Source: JBJHBP01 sp050485685 (GTDB taxonomy: Bacteria > Pseudomonadota > Gammaproteobacteria > Steroidobacterales > Rariloculaceae). From it: 64,000 nucleotides of DNA. The notes beneath the pieces are model-generated. The model ran no database searches, was not told the DNA's origin, and saw nothing but the letters and a program-made list of their open reading frames with translations. The stretch spans positions 1 through 64,000 of the forward strand of contig JBJHBW010000004.1 of assembly GCA_050485685.1 (NCBI GenBank). The letters are read 5' to 3'. Position numbers and translations under genes: made by a program. Positions 53,555-62,470 of this stretch are shown one piece after another. The first letter of the stretch is position 1; each line of letters opens with the position of its first letter.

Positions 53555-54125
53555 GAGGCGCCCTCTCCAGCAGGCTTCGATCAAGTGACTCGCAGATAAT
53601 GTGCAGGCAGAGGATGTGAATCTCCTGAATGCGGGCCGTGACCATGGATGGCGCGCTGATGTTGATATCCACGAGCGGCGCAAGCTTTCCGCCGGTCGAT
53701 CCGGTCAGACCCACTATCCGACAGGCGCGCTTCTTGGCTGCCATCACGGCCGCAAGCACGTTCGGCGAGTTGCCGCTTGTGCTGATCGCAAAAAGCAGAT
53801 CGCCAGGTTGCGCGAACGCTTCGACCTGGCGGGCGAACACGTGTTCGTATCCATAGTCGTTCGCGACCGCAGAAATCGTCGCTAACCCGCCGGCCAGCGA
53901 CATGGCCGGCAGAGCGCGCCGTTCATCGCGATAGCGACCGACGAGTTCAGCGACGAAATGCTCGGCATCCGATGCGCTGCCGCCATTGCCGCAGGCCAGT
54001 ACCTTGTTGCCCCGCTGCAGGCAGTCATACACCTCGGCAGAGACGTCCTCCAGAGTGCCCGGCAGATTCGCGGCGGCCTCCTTCACCACTTCAAGGTGCT
54101 CGCGAAAAGCTTCAACGGCAGTCAT
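53547..54125 (-). CDS. gmhA: Sedoheptulose-7-phosphate isomerase GmhA
   Basis: First step of LPS heptose synthesis: sedoheptulose 7-phosphate to D-glycero-D-manno-heptose 7-phosphate. 192 aa SIS-fold protein with ACGNGGSASDAEHFVAELVG, LLFAISTSGNSPNVL and the C-terminal ARIQEIHILCLHIICESLD (catalytic His region). GGAG before the ATG. It lies 40 bp downstream of hldD and overlaps hldE. Confidence 0.95.
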   Translation of the reverse strand: MTAVEAFREHLEVVKEAAANLPGTLEDVSAEVYDCLQRGNKVLACGNGGSASDAEHFVAELVGRYRDERRALPAMSLAGGLATISAVANDYGYEHVFARQVEAFAQPGDLLFAISTSGNSPNVLAAVMAAKKRACRIVGLTGSTGGKLAPLVDINISAPSMVTARIQEIHILCLHIICESLDRSLLERAPHE

Positions 54126-54165
54126 TTGGCTCCTTCCGGACCACGGAAACGAATGGATTCCAATG

Positions 54166-55146
54166 CTAGCGATAGCGGTCAGGCGAAACGAGATAACGCG
54201 TCACATAGTCGAAAACGCCATCCTCCAGGGACGTGAACGGCGCCTCGTATCCACTAGCGCGCAGGCGGGTCATGTCAGCCTGCGTGTAGTACTGGTAATT
54301 GGGCCGGATTGCCTCCGGCATGGGGATGTATTCGATACTTGGCTCTGCGCCGAGAGCTGCAGCCATCGCCCTGGCTATGTCGGCAAAACTGCGCGCCTCG
54401 CCGGTACCGAGATTGAAGATCCCACTCACTCCAGGGCTCGCCAACAGCCACAGCACGACATCGACACAGTCACGCACATAGACAAAATCCCTGAGCTGCC
54501 CACCGTCGGCGTAACGCGCATCGTACGACCGGAACAGGGTGATCGGCCTCCCGTCCGCGGCCAGCGGGAACTTCTGCGCGACTACGCTCTGCATCGAGCC
54601 CTTGTGATATTCGTTGGGCCCATAGACGTTGAAGAACTTCAGTCCCGCCCACTGCGGTGGTGCAGGCTCGCCCCGTGACAGCCACTTCGCGACACGCCGA
54701 TCGAAGAAACACTTGCTCCAACCATAGGCGTTCAACGGCCGCAGCCGCATCAGGGCTTCGAGCCGCTGATCGTCGACGAATCCCTGCTCCCCGGCACCGT
54801 AAGTGGCTGCAGAGGAGGCGTAAATGAAGGGTGTGGCATGGCCGGCGCACCACTGCCACAGGCGAGTGCTGAGCTCCACGTTCACGCGAAACGTCAGGTC
54901 TGCGTCCGTGACCGTCGTGGATGAAATGGCGCCCATGTGGATCACGGCTTCCAATGAGCTCCGGACCGACAGCCAGTCGCTCAAGTCTTCTGGCGAAATG
55001 AGCTCCGCGATGTCCGCCTTTGCGATATTGCGCCACTTGTCATTGTCGCGCAGTCGATCGCACACAGCGATTTCACGACCCGCCTCGCTCAATGCCGCAA
55101 CGATGTTCGAACCGATGAATCCGGCTCCTCCGGTTACGAGTATCAT
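54166..55146 (-). CDS. hldD: ADP-L-glycero-D-manno-heptose 6-epimerase HldD
   Basis: Epimerises ADP-heptose for the LPS inner core. 326 aa SDR with MILVTGGAGFIGSNIVAAL, IYASSAATYGAGEQGF, catalytic YGWSK, and KFFNVYGPNEYHKGSM, a family marker. Upstream is the glycosyltransferase-9 gene (39-bp gap), downstream gmhA. Confidence 0.95.
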   Translation of the reverse strand: MILVTGGAGFIGSNIVAALSEAGREIAVCDRLRDNDKWRNIAKADIAELISPEDLSDWLSVRSSLEAVIHMGAISSTTVTDADLTFRVNVELSTRLWQWCAGHATPFIYASSAATYGAGEQGFVDDQRLEALMRLRPLNAYGWSKCFFDRRVAKWLSRGEPAPPQWAGLKFFNVYGPNEYHKGSMQSVVAQKFPLAADGRPITLFRSYDARYADGGQLRDFVYVRDCVDVVLWLLASPGVSGIFNLGTGEARSFADIARAMAAALGAEPSIEYIPMPEAIRPNYQYYTQADMTRLRASGYEAPFTSLEDGVFDYVTRYLVSPDRYR

Positions 55147-55185
55147 AGAGTTATCTGCACATGCTCATCTATTTGACGTTAAAGC

Positions 55186-56085
55186 CTACGCCTGCCGTCG
55201 CGCCGGCCGGGCAAGTGAATTGAGGACGGCATCCAGAACCTGCTGCAGGCTGATGGCAGTCGTCGCCCTGGGGTCGAATTTGCGACTGTAGAAGTGCTCG
55301 CCCAGCAGCGGCGATACAAGCTTGGTCTGCAGACCGTAATCGTATATCTCCCACGGACTGGTGCAGTTGAAGATCGTTACGCATGGCACGCCGGCAGCAA
55401 GAGCAAAGTGCATCGGCAGACTGTCACCGCCCACCAGGCATCGGTGCTGACTGACATCTCCATAGTGTTCCAGCAGCGAAGCGCGTCGCGGGAGCACGTT
55501 CACCGTGAGCCCTCGCGCCTCGAGTTCCGCCTGAAGTTCCTCGTAGTGCGCCCAGTTCTTCATCGGCCATACCGGCCCTGCTAGAGGAGCCATTGCAACG
55601 TCACCGGCAAGGTCAGTCGGCACCGGCGCCGGCAGCACATAAGGCTCCCCGGCAAACTGCCACCCGAGTCCCGCAAAAATATGGTCCTGATACGAAGCGC
55701 GGTTTTGGAACTTGAGCGCATCAGCGCGCTCTCTTCCGTGCCTGCTGATCAGGCTCAGGTCGAACCAGGCCCGCGAGTCGTCGGTATAGTCCATACCGCC
55801 GGCGGGCGTAAGGAAGGCGCCGAACAGCCGCCTGTGAGGCACCGTCTTGGCAAACTCTGCGACCGCAACCTCGTCTTCAAGATTGACCAGCAGATCGTAC
55901 TCGCAGTCGCGCACCGCATCGCGGTCGTCCCAAGCCACGCAACGCAGATCAGGTCTGCTGCCTTCAAGCAGTGCGGTGTTGAGCGCAGCCGTCACCCAGG
56001 TGACTCTGCCCTCGATTCGGCGCAGCAAAGTCGTCGTTCGCACGACGTCACCAGTCGCATTGAGCTTGAGAATGAGCGTATTCAC
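55186..56085 (-). CDS. Glycosyltransferase family 9 (heptosyltransferase-like)
   Basis: 299 aa. Starts MNTLILKLNATGDVVRTTTL, the GT9 N-terminus (nucleotide-sugar fold with GD motif), and has VGGDSLPMHFALAAGVPCVT, the conserved C-terminal donor-binding motif. Likely transfers heptose or a related sugar to the LPS core; acceptor unknown. It overlaps the upstream glycosyltransferase gene by 4 bp (ATGA), within the heptose operon. Confidence 0.85.
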   Translation of the reverse strand: MNTLILKLNATGDVVRTTTLLRRIEGRVTWVTAALNTALLEGSRPDLRCVAWDDRDAVRDCEYDLLVNLEDEVAVAEFAKTVPHRRLFGAFLTPAGGMDYTDDSRAWFDLSLISRHGRERADALKFQNRASYQDHIFAGLGWQFAGEPYVLPAPVPTDLAGDVAMAPLAGPVWPMKNWAHYEELQAELEARGLTVNVLPRRASLLEHYGDVSQHRCLVGGDSLPMHFALAAGVPCVTIFNCTSPWEIYDYGLQTKLVSPLLGEHFYSRKFDPRATTAISLQQVLDAVLNSLARPARRQA

Positions 56086-57260
56086 TTCCCTCTCCGTTGA
56101 TAGCCTGCACCGTGCCCGTTTTGTTCTGAACTTTCGGATGCGGGAAACCGTGTTGCAAGTTCGGTTAGCTGGCGTTCACGATCATCCATGAGCGAAGTCG
56201 GCACAAAGCCCGCGAGTCCGTAGATCTGTTTCCAGCGATAAAGCCAGTCATGGCGTAGCGCGCACTCCCGGACCCCGGCCGCCGCCGCTCGCGCGATCCG
56301 GCGTTCGTCAGCCAGCAGCGAACCCAGTACTTCGCTCGTGTCACTTCCGTCTATAGCGAGCTCGACCACCGCATCCCGCCAGTCAAAAAGCACATCGAAT
56401 TCGCGACAACGAGGCCGCTCGCCTATCAGCACTGCCCCGGCTGCGGCGCCTTCGAAGAAACGCGCTCCGACCACATGTTCGTCGGCGGCCTCAGGCTCAC
56501 CCATCATCCCCGGCCCCACAAGCAGGAAGCGACTGTGACCGACCTTGGTCGCGTACATCTCCCTGTGCTCCACCGGGTCCGTGACAACCATACTGATGCC
56601 CTGAAGCGTGTCATAGACGTAAAACAGCCCCTGGCTTGCGGAAAACGCCTTCAATGCCGAGTGGATACCCGCATGTCGGCGTCCAATGCTGAGAAAGGAG
56701 ACCGGCCGCGCTGCGGAGACCTCGCCAGGAAAGAACCGCAGCACATCGACGGCGGGTGGCGCCCAGTGGCAGGGTCGCCCCAGGATCCGGCTCAGCTCCT
56801 CCGCACTACGCAGGTGTCCAAGTACGATATGATCGAATCTGTCCAGCGTCGGCAACCAGTGCCGATAACGCGGCAACATACCCACGAACAATTCGTCCAG
56901 CCAGAGAACGCTCGTGTCACATCGCTTCTCCCAGCCTTTCACTGCATTGATATAAAGCAGATCCCACCAGCTCTCGCATACCGCCACGAACAGTTCGTAA
57001 TCCCTTTCCAGCCGCACCTCTCCAATACCTGGATTGCACAACGCGGCCATACGTCCGGTCGGATACCACATCAATCGCCGCAACAGCTGCTCGCGACGCC
57101 CATGAGCATGACCTGCCTGTAACGGGATCATGTCGACGGCGTCCAGCCCGGCCAATACGTCTTGTGCCTCATAGCGGTAGCACTGAAACGGCGCTCTGGC
57201 GAACGCACGCCATGTCGGCATGCAGATGCGAACTTCGCTGGCTACAGGACGGGATGACAT
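56082..57260 (-). CDS. Glycosyltransferase, GT-B/CgeB-like
   Basis: 392 aa cytoplasmic glycosyltransferase. Pattern SWWDLLYINAVKGWEKRCDT, WAPPAVDVLRFFPGE, then ARFFEGAAAGAVLIGERPRC and FDWRDAVVELAIDG, resembling GT-B enzymes of the CgeB or DUF3880 group. Donor and acceptor unknown. It overlaps the downstream GT9 gene by 4 bp and follows the pyruvyl transferase by 42 bp. Confidence 0.7.
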   Translation of the reverse strand: MSSRPVASEVRICMPTWRAFARAPFQCYRYEAQDVLAGLDAVDMIPLQAGHAHGRREQLLRRLMWYPTGRMAALCNPGIGEVRLERDYELFVAVCESWWDLLYINAVKGWEKRCDTSVLWLDELFVGMLPRYRHWLPTLDRFDHIVLGHLRSAEELSRILGRPCHWAPPAVDVLRFFPGEVSAARPVSFLSIGRRHAGIHSALKAFSASQGLFYVYDTLQGISMVVTDPVEHREMYATKVGHSRFLLVGPGMMGEPEAADEHVVGARFFEGAAAGAVLIGERPRCREFDVLFDWRDAVVELAIDGSDTSEVLGSLLADERRIARAAAAGVRECALRHDWLYRWKQIYGLAGFVPTSLMDDRERQLTELATRFPASESSEQNGHGAGYQRRGK

Positions 57261-57302
57261 CTGAGTACTCTGATCGAATTCATCGTCATTAAAAGGAATT
57301 CT

Positions 57303-58550
57303 TCATCGTGCGGTCCGACACAACGCAGCCAGTCGCACAAACTGAAAGTTCAGGCGATCTCGGTATTCGGCAACCCGATTGTTGATGCGCGCTGCCAGGA
57401 CCTCCCTGTCAGTCAGCAATACCGCGACCTGCGCTGCAACCTGCTCCGCATCGAAAGCCAGCAGATCGTGCACGAAATCCCCGAGTCCGAACTGCGTCAG
57501 CAGGTCGCGATGTTTGTCATGGTATGCCAGGCCGATTACCGGCTTACCGAGCAGAAGCGACAGAATCAGATTGTGAAAGCGCGAGGCGATCACAACATCC
57601 TGCTCAGCCAATGCGTCCATCAGTTCCTCGAAACTTCCGGCGCCACGGAGCGCGACCGACTCACTCGAGAGTTCTTCGGATCGGAGACTACGCTCGAGCA
57701 GATGCTCTGCCACCCCGGCATCGTATGCCGTGTCTCCATATACAATATTCACGTCACTGCCTGCCTTGGCGATCTCGCGCAGCAACTTTCCCAGCTGCTC
57801 CAGGTATTCTTCCTGGGAACTGGAGGTGATTCTCGAATCGGAAAGACTTTCTATCTCCATGACTCCAAGCCCGATTCCTGGCCTGGCCGCAATCCGGGTC
57901 GGCCTGGCAGCGCGGGAGGTGTGCTCCAGTGCAAACGCGAGATCCGGCATCACCGCGTGGTCATTCACCTTCACGCCAATCCGCTGCATCCAGTCACGAC
58001 TGAATTCGTCCCGATAGCTGACGAAGTGAGCCAGCCTCAAGTGAAGTCGCACAAGTAAACTTGGCACACCAGGCCTCACCGGGCCTGCCCCCACGCTTAC
58101 AAAGCCGACGACGCATCCTGAAAGGCGTGCAGCCATGAGCCACCGCAGGAGTGAAATGAACCAACCCAACGCACCTGTGTCATCCTCCAGAATTCCCGTA
58201 CCTATGACCAGAAATGCATCGGTACCACGCAACGTTCGACGGGCCCTGAGAAACTCCCTCCACTCATTGCGTATCCGCCTGAGCAGTCGCACCGGCAATG
58301 AAGCGCGGGGTTCGTTCACGCGGATATACGAACTCGGCTCATCCGCATTAATCGCAACGGCTGGCAGCCCATGCAAACTGCTCAGATTCTCCGGAAATGC
58401 ACCGACAGCAAACAATTCACACTCATCCAGATGGTTTGCAAGCCCAAACCGAGCAGCTGCTAGCGTGCATTCGTTGCCGAGATTTCCGCGCCCGAAATTG
58501 CCGTAAAGCGCTACGCGGGTCAGCGGCGGCGACGCTTGCGCCGCGTTCAT
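57303..58550 (-). CDS. Polysaccharide pyruvyl transferase family protein
   Basis: 415 aa. N-terminus VALYGNFGRGNLGNECTLAA, internal DAFLVIGTGILEDDTG and C-terminal VVIASRFHNLILSLLLGKPVIGLAYHDKH are the PF04230-type (WcaK-like) signatures. Transfers pyruvate as a ketal to a polysaccharide sugar. The start at 58550 follows GGAAG; the longer frame upstream to 59111 overlaps the flippase and is rejected. Operon gene 2 after the flippase. Confidence 0.85.
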   Translation of the reverse strand: MNAAQASPPLTRVALYGNFGRGNLGNECTLAAARFGLANHLDECELFAVGAFPENLSSLHGLPAVAINADEPSSYIRVNEPRASLPVRLLRRIRNEWREFLRARRTLRGTDAFLVIGTGILEDDTGALGWFISLLRWLMAARLSGCVVGFVSVGAGPVRPGVPSLLVRLHLRLAHFVSYRDEFSRDWMQRIGVKVNDHAVMPDLAFALEHTSRAARPTRIAARPGIGLGVMEIESLSDSRITSSSQEEYLEQLGKLLREIAKAGSDVNIVYGDTAYDAGVAEHLLERSLRSEELSSESVALRGAGSFEELMDALAEQDVVIASRFHNLILSLLLGKPVIGLAYHDKHRDLLTQFGLGDFVHDLLAFDAEQVAAQVAVLLTDREVLAARINNRVAEYRDRLNFQFVRLAALCRTAR

Positions 58551-58594
58551 CGCTTTCTTCCTGCGATTCGATTTCACGCTGCCCACCCCTGCAC

Positions 58595-60112
58595 TCACGA
58601 GGCCGCAGCAGGAGCGGGAGACCGAAGTGTCCTGATATCCGACACCATACCCCGCAGCTGCGTTCGCCCCGTCGATCCTGCCATCCAAAGGCCGAGGTAC
58701 ACAACGACACCACCGACGACTCCCACCAACAGATCGAGCGCTGGTGCAGCGATCTGCATCGACTCTCGGAGTGCCGCGATCACCGCGCCAGTAATTAACG
58801 TGAAGACCAAAGGCCGCCAGACTGCCAGGATAAACAACGATGGCGTGGCCGGGGTGCCACGCAGCGCAAGAACAAGCTTGGGCCACAATAGAATGAAAAA
58901 CGTCGCCGCATGCGCGAATGCGATCCCTTCGGGTCCCAGGCGCGCGAATAGAAAAAACATACCCACCAGCGTAACCGCGTTCATCACGGACAAAGCAAGC
59001 GTTCGGCGACCCAGGCCGCAGGAAATCATTACGCAGCCAATCATCGTAGCTGCCGGTTGCATGAAGAACGCAAGACCAAGGATACGAAAGATATTTGTCG
59101 CTTCTTCCCAACCTGGCCCCAACGCGAGGGCAACCAGCGCGTCCGCATACACGACCACGAAGAACAGGCCAGGCATGGATACGAAACTCAGTATCAGCAA
59201 AAGTTTGCGAAGATAGGTGCGGTAGTCATGCGGACGATCACGCAGACGGGACAGCGCAGGCTCCCCTACCAAGGTAGCCGGATAGCCTACTTGCACGGCG
59301 GGAGCCGTCACGAGATTGTAACCTTGTCTGTAGAATCCAAGCGCTGTCGCACCGAACATGCGCCCGACGATGACCTGATCGAGTGAATAGCTCACATAAA
59401 AAACGATATTCGTCAGCGTCATATGGCCGCCGAAACCGAGCATCGGCCGCACATTCGTTCCTCGTTTCGGGCGGCCCGGACGCCAGGGCATACAGAACCA
59501 TGCACCTGCGAACAGCAGCGCGCTGCGGCTGACCTCACGTGCAACAAGCGCCCAATACTCGCCACCGAGCACGGCCACCAGCACAGCGATAACGATACTG
59601 CCCAGGCTTGCGCCCAGTTGAATCAATGCGATGGGGCGAAACTGCATGGTCCTGCGCAGCAATGCATGGTGCTGTACAGTCGCACCCCCGAACAGGAAGC
59701 TGAGTGCGATGGCCCAGGTGATCTCCAGCAATCGATCATCCTGATAGAACGCCACTATCGGGAAGGAAAGCCCAACGACCACGGCAGCAAGGAGGACGCC
59801 GACAACAATATTGACCCAGAACAGCACGCTGATCTGTTCATGTGTAATTTCCTTGAACTGAACTGTGGCGATCGACAGTCCGGCGTCCTTAAAGCGCTCC
59901 GCCACGGCGGTAATCGCTGTGACCATGCTGATCAAACCGAAGTGCTCAGGAATGAGCAGTCTTGCCAGTATCGCGATCGCCGCGATCCTCAGCACGAAGT
60001 CGACCGCCTCGGCTGACACGGCCCACACGCTGCCCCGTGCGGAGGACGCGGAGATGTTGGCAGACGAGGTGTCGACTGTCGGAATAGGGCTGTGCATCGC
60101 TTGCTTAGTCAC
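58595..60112 (-). CDS. Polysaccharide flippase, Wzx/MOP type
   Basis: 505 aa with about 12-14 hydrophobic helices, starting after SSARGSVWAVSAEAVDFVLR. The segments RIAAIAILARLLIPEHFGLI and GFYRQGYNLVTAPAVQVGYP fit the O-antigen/polysaccharide exporter family (MOP superfamily, Wzx/WzxC-like). Moves lipid-linked sugar repeat units to the periplasmic face. GTG start at 60112 (AAGG just upstream) or ATG at 60097. First gene of the minus-strand polysaccharide operon. Confidence 0.88.
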   Translation of the reverse strand: MTKQAMHSPIPTVDTSSANISASSARGSVWAVSAEAVDFVLRIAAIAILARLLIPEHFGLISMVTAITAVAERFKDAGLSIATVQFKEITHEQISVLFWVNIVVGVLLAAVVVGLSFPIVAFYQDDRLLEITWAIALSFLFGGATVQHHALLRRTMQFRPIALIQLGASLGSIVIAVLVAVLGGEYWALVAREVSRSALLFAGAWFCMPWRPGRPKRGTNVRPMLGFGGHMTLTNIVFYVSYSLDQVIVGRMFGATALGFYRQGYNLVTAPAVQVGYPATLVGEPALSRLRDRPHDYRTYLRKLLLILSFVSMPGLFFVVVYADALVALALGPGWEEATNIFRILGLAFFMQPAATMIGCVMISCGLGRRTLALSVMNAVTLVGMFFLFARLGPEGIAFAHAATFFILLWPKLVLALRGTPATPSLFILAVWRPLVFTLITGAVIAALRESMQIAAPALDLLVGVVGGVVVYLGLWMAGSTGRTQLRGMVSDIRTLRSPAPAAAS

Positions 60113-60355
60113 TACCTTGGGCCCTTTTGCCCGGCATTCTTTTACTGGCCGACCAATCCGTCAGGGCGTTCTGTTTCCAAGCGCACCAGACTATCAAATG
60201 CAGACCAGTCAAAAAGTGCTGCGGTTGGCAGTATCAATCGATGCCGACTGGTTCACCGTTGAGCACCGGCAGGCTTGCCAGGCTGGCAGGTGAGCAGCAG
60301 AATCTCTATCGATGAACACGACAGGATCGGGCAGATCAACCGTGGAGGCGGTATT

Positions 60356-61087
60356 ATGAAACACGTGGCGCAGTCACAACCAGCCGCTTCGGCTCATTCA
60401 GACTCTGGCGGAATCGGCAGTGCGCAACCCGAGGTTCGCCATAAGCACTCGATGTTCGCGCCCATCGTCCTTGCCGAAATACGCGCATTGGATATCCAAC
60501 GGCCCGAAATCCTGGAGGCTGGATGTGAGTCTGGTTGGTTTGCCGTGCAACTCTCGGACGACGCATCATACACAGGCTTGGGCCTACCCGCCGAAGACTT
60601 TTCGGTGGCACAAAGAATTGCCAGGAACGCCAGATTCGTCGCTGCTGACGTGCAGGCCTGGGACGACGAAGGACGCCAGTTCGACATTGTGTTGTCGGTG
60701 GAACAGCTGGCCATGTGTGCCGATCACGAGAAACTGATTGCCACGCTCGCATCTCTCATCAAGCCGGGAGGCTACGCGGTCGTCACCACAGAGAACAAGT
60801 TTGTCTATGACCGAATGCCGTGGTTCAACAAGCCCCTTACACCGGGCCAGATTCGCAATAGAATCGAGAAACGAAAGCTACACGCTCTCATTGAGGCCAA
60901 CGGACTTCGGATACTCAAGTCCTTCACTGCGTGCCCGGACGGAACAGGTGGGTTCCTTTGGTTCCTGAATGCCCAGGGCATTAATCGCATCGTTCATAAG
61001 GTCATTCCGGAGCGCATCTACACGGGACTGAAGGAACGCATGGGTCTCGGGCAATTCAGGGTTGTCGTCGCACGCCGGGACGCGTAG
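60356..61087 (+). CDS. Class I SAM-dependent methyltransferase
   Basis: 243 aa. SAM-binding loop PEILEAGCESGWFAVQL near residue 52, FDIVLSVEQLAMCADHEKLI, and LIKPGGYAVVTTENKF (post motif III). No specificity motif is visible. Good RBS (GGAGG). The only plus-strand gene in the polysaccharide/lipid region, divergent from the flippase gene across 243 bp. Base composition here is less GC-rich than the left part of the window, so transfer is possible. Confidence 0.8.
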   Translation: MKHVAQSQPAASAHSDSGGIGSAQPEVRHKHSMFAPIVLAEIRALDIQRPEILEAGCESGWFAVQLSDDASYTGLGLPAEDFSVAQRIARNARFVAADVQAWDDEGRQFDIVLSVEQLAMCADHEKLIATLASLIKPGGYAVVTTENKFVYDRMPWFNKPLTPGQIRNRIEKRKLHALIEANGLRILKSFTACPDGTGGFLWFLNAQGINRIVHKVIPERIYTGLKERMGLGQFRVVVARRDA

Positions 61088-61112
61088 GAAATCAGCATGG
61101 TCATCTGACGAT

Positions 61113-62153
61113 TCAAGCGGGACGCGCTTCCAGCAACCACAAATTCGCTCTGGTCCTTACGGTCCTGACCAATCCAAATCCTGCCTGCTCCAATAACGCC
61201 TGGAACTCACCTTCAGTGCGCTCCTTACCGCCCGCCAACAACATCATCAGCATGTCCAGTGCTGTCCATGTATTGTGCGACTGACCTTCACCCGGAGCTG
61301 CTTGCTCAATGATAAGCAACCTGGCGCCTGGTTTCATTGCATGACGGACTTTCTCAAGAATCGCCAGAGCATGCTTATCATTCCAATCGTGCAATATTCT
61401 CCGAAGAATGTATGCGTTCGCCCCGGGTGGCACCTCATGAAAAAAGCTTCCCTCAGTCACTTGCATGCGTTCGGACACGCTCGGATCTACCTTCAGATTC
61501 CTGAGCGCGGAGGGAGAATCAAATAGCGTGCCCGTCAGCGACGAATACTTCTTCAATATGCTGGTTAGTAACCGCCCTGTACCGCCACCCACGTCTACTA
61601 CTGTACCCAGCGCACCAAAGTCATAGGCGTCAAGAATGTAAGCGTCACCGAGCCACGACGAAACCTCCATCGCAACATCAAACTGCCGCCTTTCCTCAGG
61701 ATGCGCAGACAGATAATCGAACAGTTGCTGTCCGAAAGCGGACTCGAAAGCTACGCCCCCGGTCTCAATCGCAACACGCATGGCCCCAATTGCGGCCCAA
61801 TAACAGGAAGACCCAACCAAGAGAACATGACTTCTCACGACCGCAACAGGACCGTCGCAATATTCCCTTCCAACCCGGGTGAGATTAACGCGCCCATCCT
61901 CATCTGTGTGCACGACGTCTACGGTCGCCAGAAATTTCAGCAGGCGACGGAGAGCATCTTCGTTGGTGTTAGTCTTTCTGGCCAGCTCGCCAAAAGACAA
62001 AGGAGAGGCGCGCAGAATATCCGGAATACCCAGCGCTACGAATACATACACAGCCTGCGCGGCCAAATGACCGGATGCCAGCCGCATAGCTCGCACTGAC
62101 GGTTGAATCGCATCGTTTACTTCCGCGCCGTAGATATCAGTGGTGGAACTCAC
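61113..62153 (-). CDS. O-methyltransferase, family 2 type
   Basis: 346 aa. Winged-helix dimerisation part (LGIPDILRASPLSFGELARK) followed by the catalytic domain with DVGGGTGRLLTSILKKY, ANAYILRRILHDWNDKHALA (catalytic His) and RLLIIEQAAPG. Typical of hydroxyaryl O-methyltransferases of the PF00891 family. GTG start at 62153 with GGTGAA upstream. It ends the operon AMP ligase, acyltransferase, ACP, methyltransferase. Confidence 0.88.
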   Translation of the reverse strand: MSSTTDIYGAEVNDAIQPSVRAMRLASGHLAAQAVYVFVALGIPDILRASPLSFGELARKTNTNEDALRRLLKFLATVDVVHTDEDGRVNLTRVGREYCDGPVAVVRSHVLLVGSSCYWAAIGAMRVAIETGGVAFESAFGQQLFDYLSAHPEERRQFDVAMEVSSWLGDAYILDAYDFGALGTVVDVGGGTGRLLTSILKKYSSLTGTLFDSPSALRNLKVDPSVSERMQVTEGSFFHEVPPGANAYILRRILHDWNDKHALAILEKVRHAMKPGARLLIIEQAAPGEGQSHNTWTALDMLMMLLAGGKERTEGEFQALLEQAGFGLVRTVRTRANLWLLEARPA

Positions 62154-62165
62154 TTCTATTCACCG

Positions 62166-62447
62166 CTAAGCGTGTAAATCGCCTTTAGCCATTCGGACCT
62201 TGCTCTCGACCAGACCGACAATGCCGGACAACGAATCGAAATGTTCAACACCGACTTCGTGAGACTCGATCGATACCCCGAACGTTTCTTCCAGAAAAAC
62301 GATAAGCCGAAGTACTGCTATCGAGTCAAGGAGGCCGGAATTCAGCAATGATTCCTCCTCCAGATTCAACTGCCCCTGGGAGCCAGGCAGCAGTTCCTGG
62401 AGTATGTAATCTTCAACCTTCGCTCTGACATTCATCGAACTCACCAT
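62166..62447 (-). CDS. Acyl carrier protein
   Basis: About 93 aa. Phosphopantetheine attachment Ser in LLNSGLLDSIAVLRLIVF, acidic helix 2 (VFLEETFGVSIESHEVGVEH). Preferred ATG at 62447 follows GGAGG, although a GTG at 62462 is in the same frame. Located between the acyltransferase and O-methyltransferase genes, 12-23 bp from each. Confidence 0.88.
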   Translation of the reverse strand: MVSSMNVRAKVEDYILQELLPGSQGQLNLEEESLLNSGLLDSIAVLRLIVFLEETFGVSIESHEVGVEHFDSLSGIVGLVESKVRMAKGDLHA

Positions 62448-62470
62448 GCCGCCTCCATCCACTCGAATCC

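Noticed and set aside
57303..59111. 602-codon extended form of the pyruvyl transferase
   Set aside because: The extra N-terminal 187 residues run through the flippase gene in another frame. GGAAG and ATG at 58550 give the family N-terminus.
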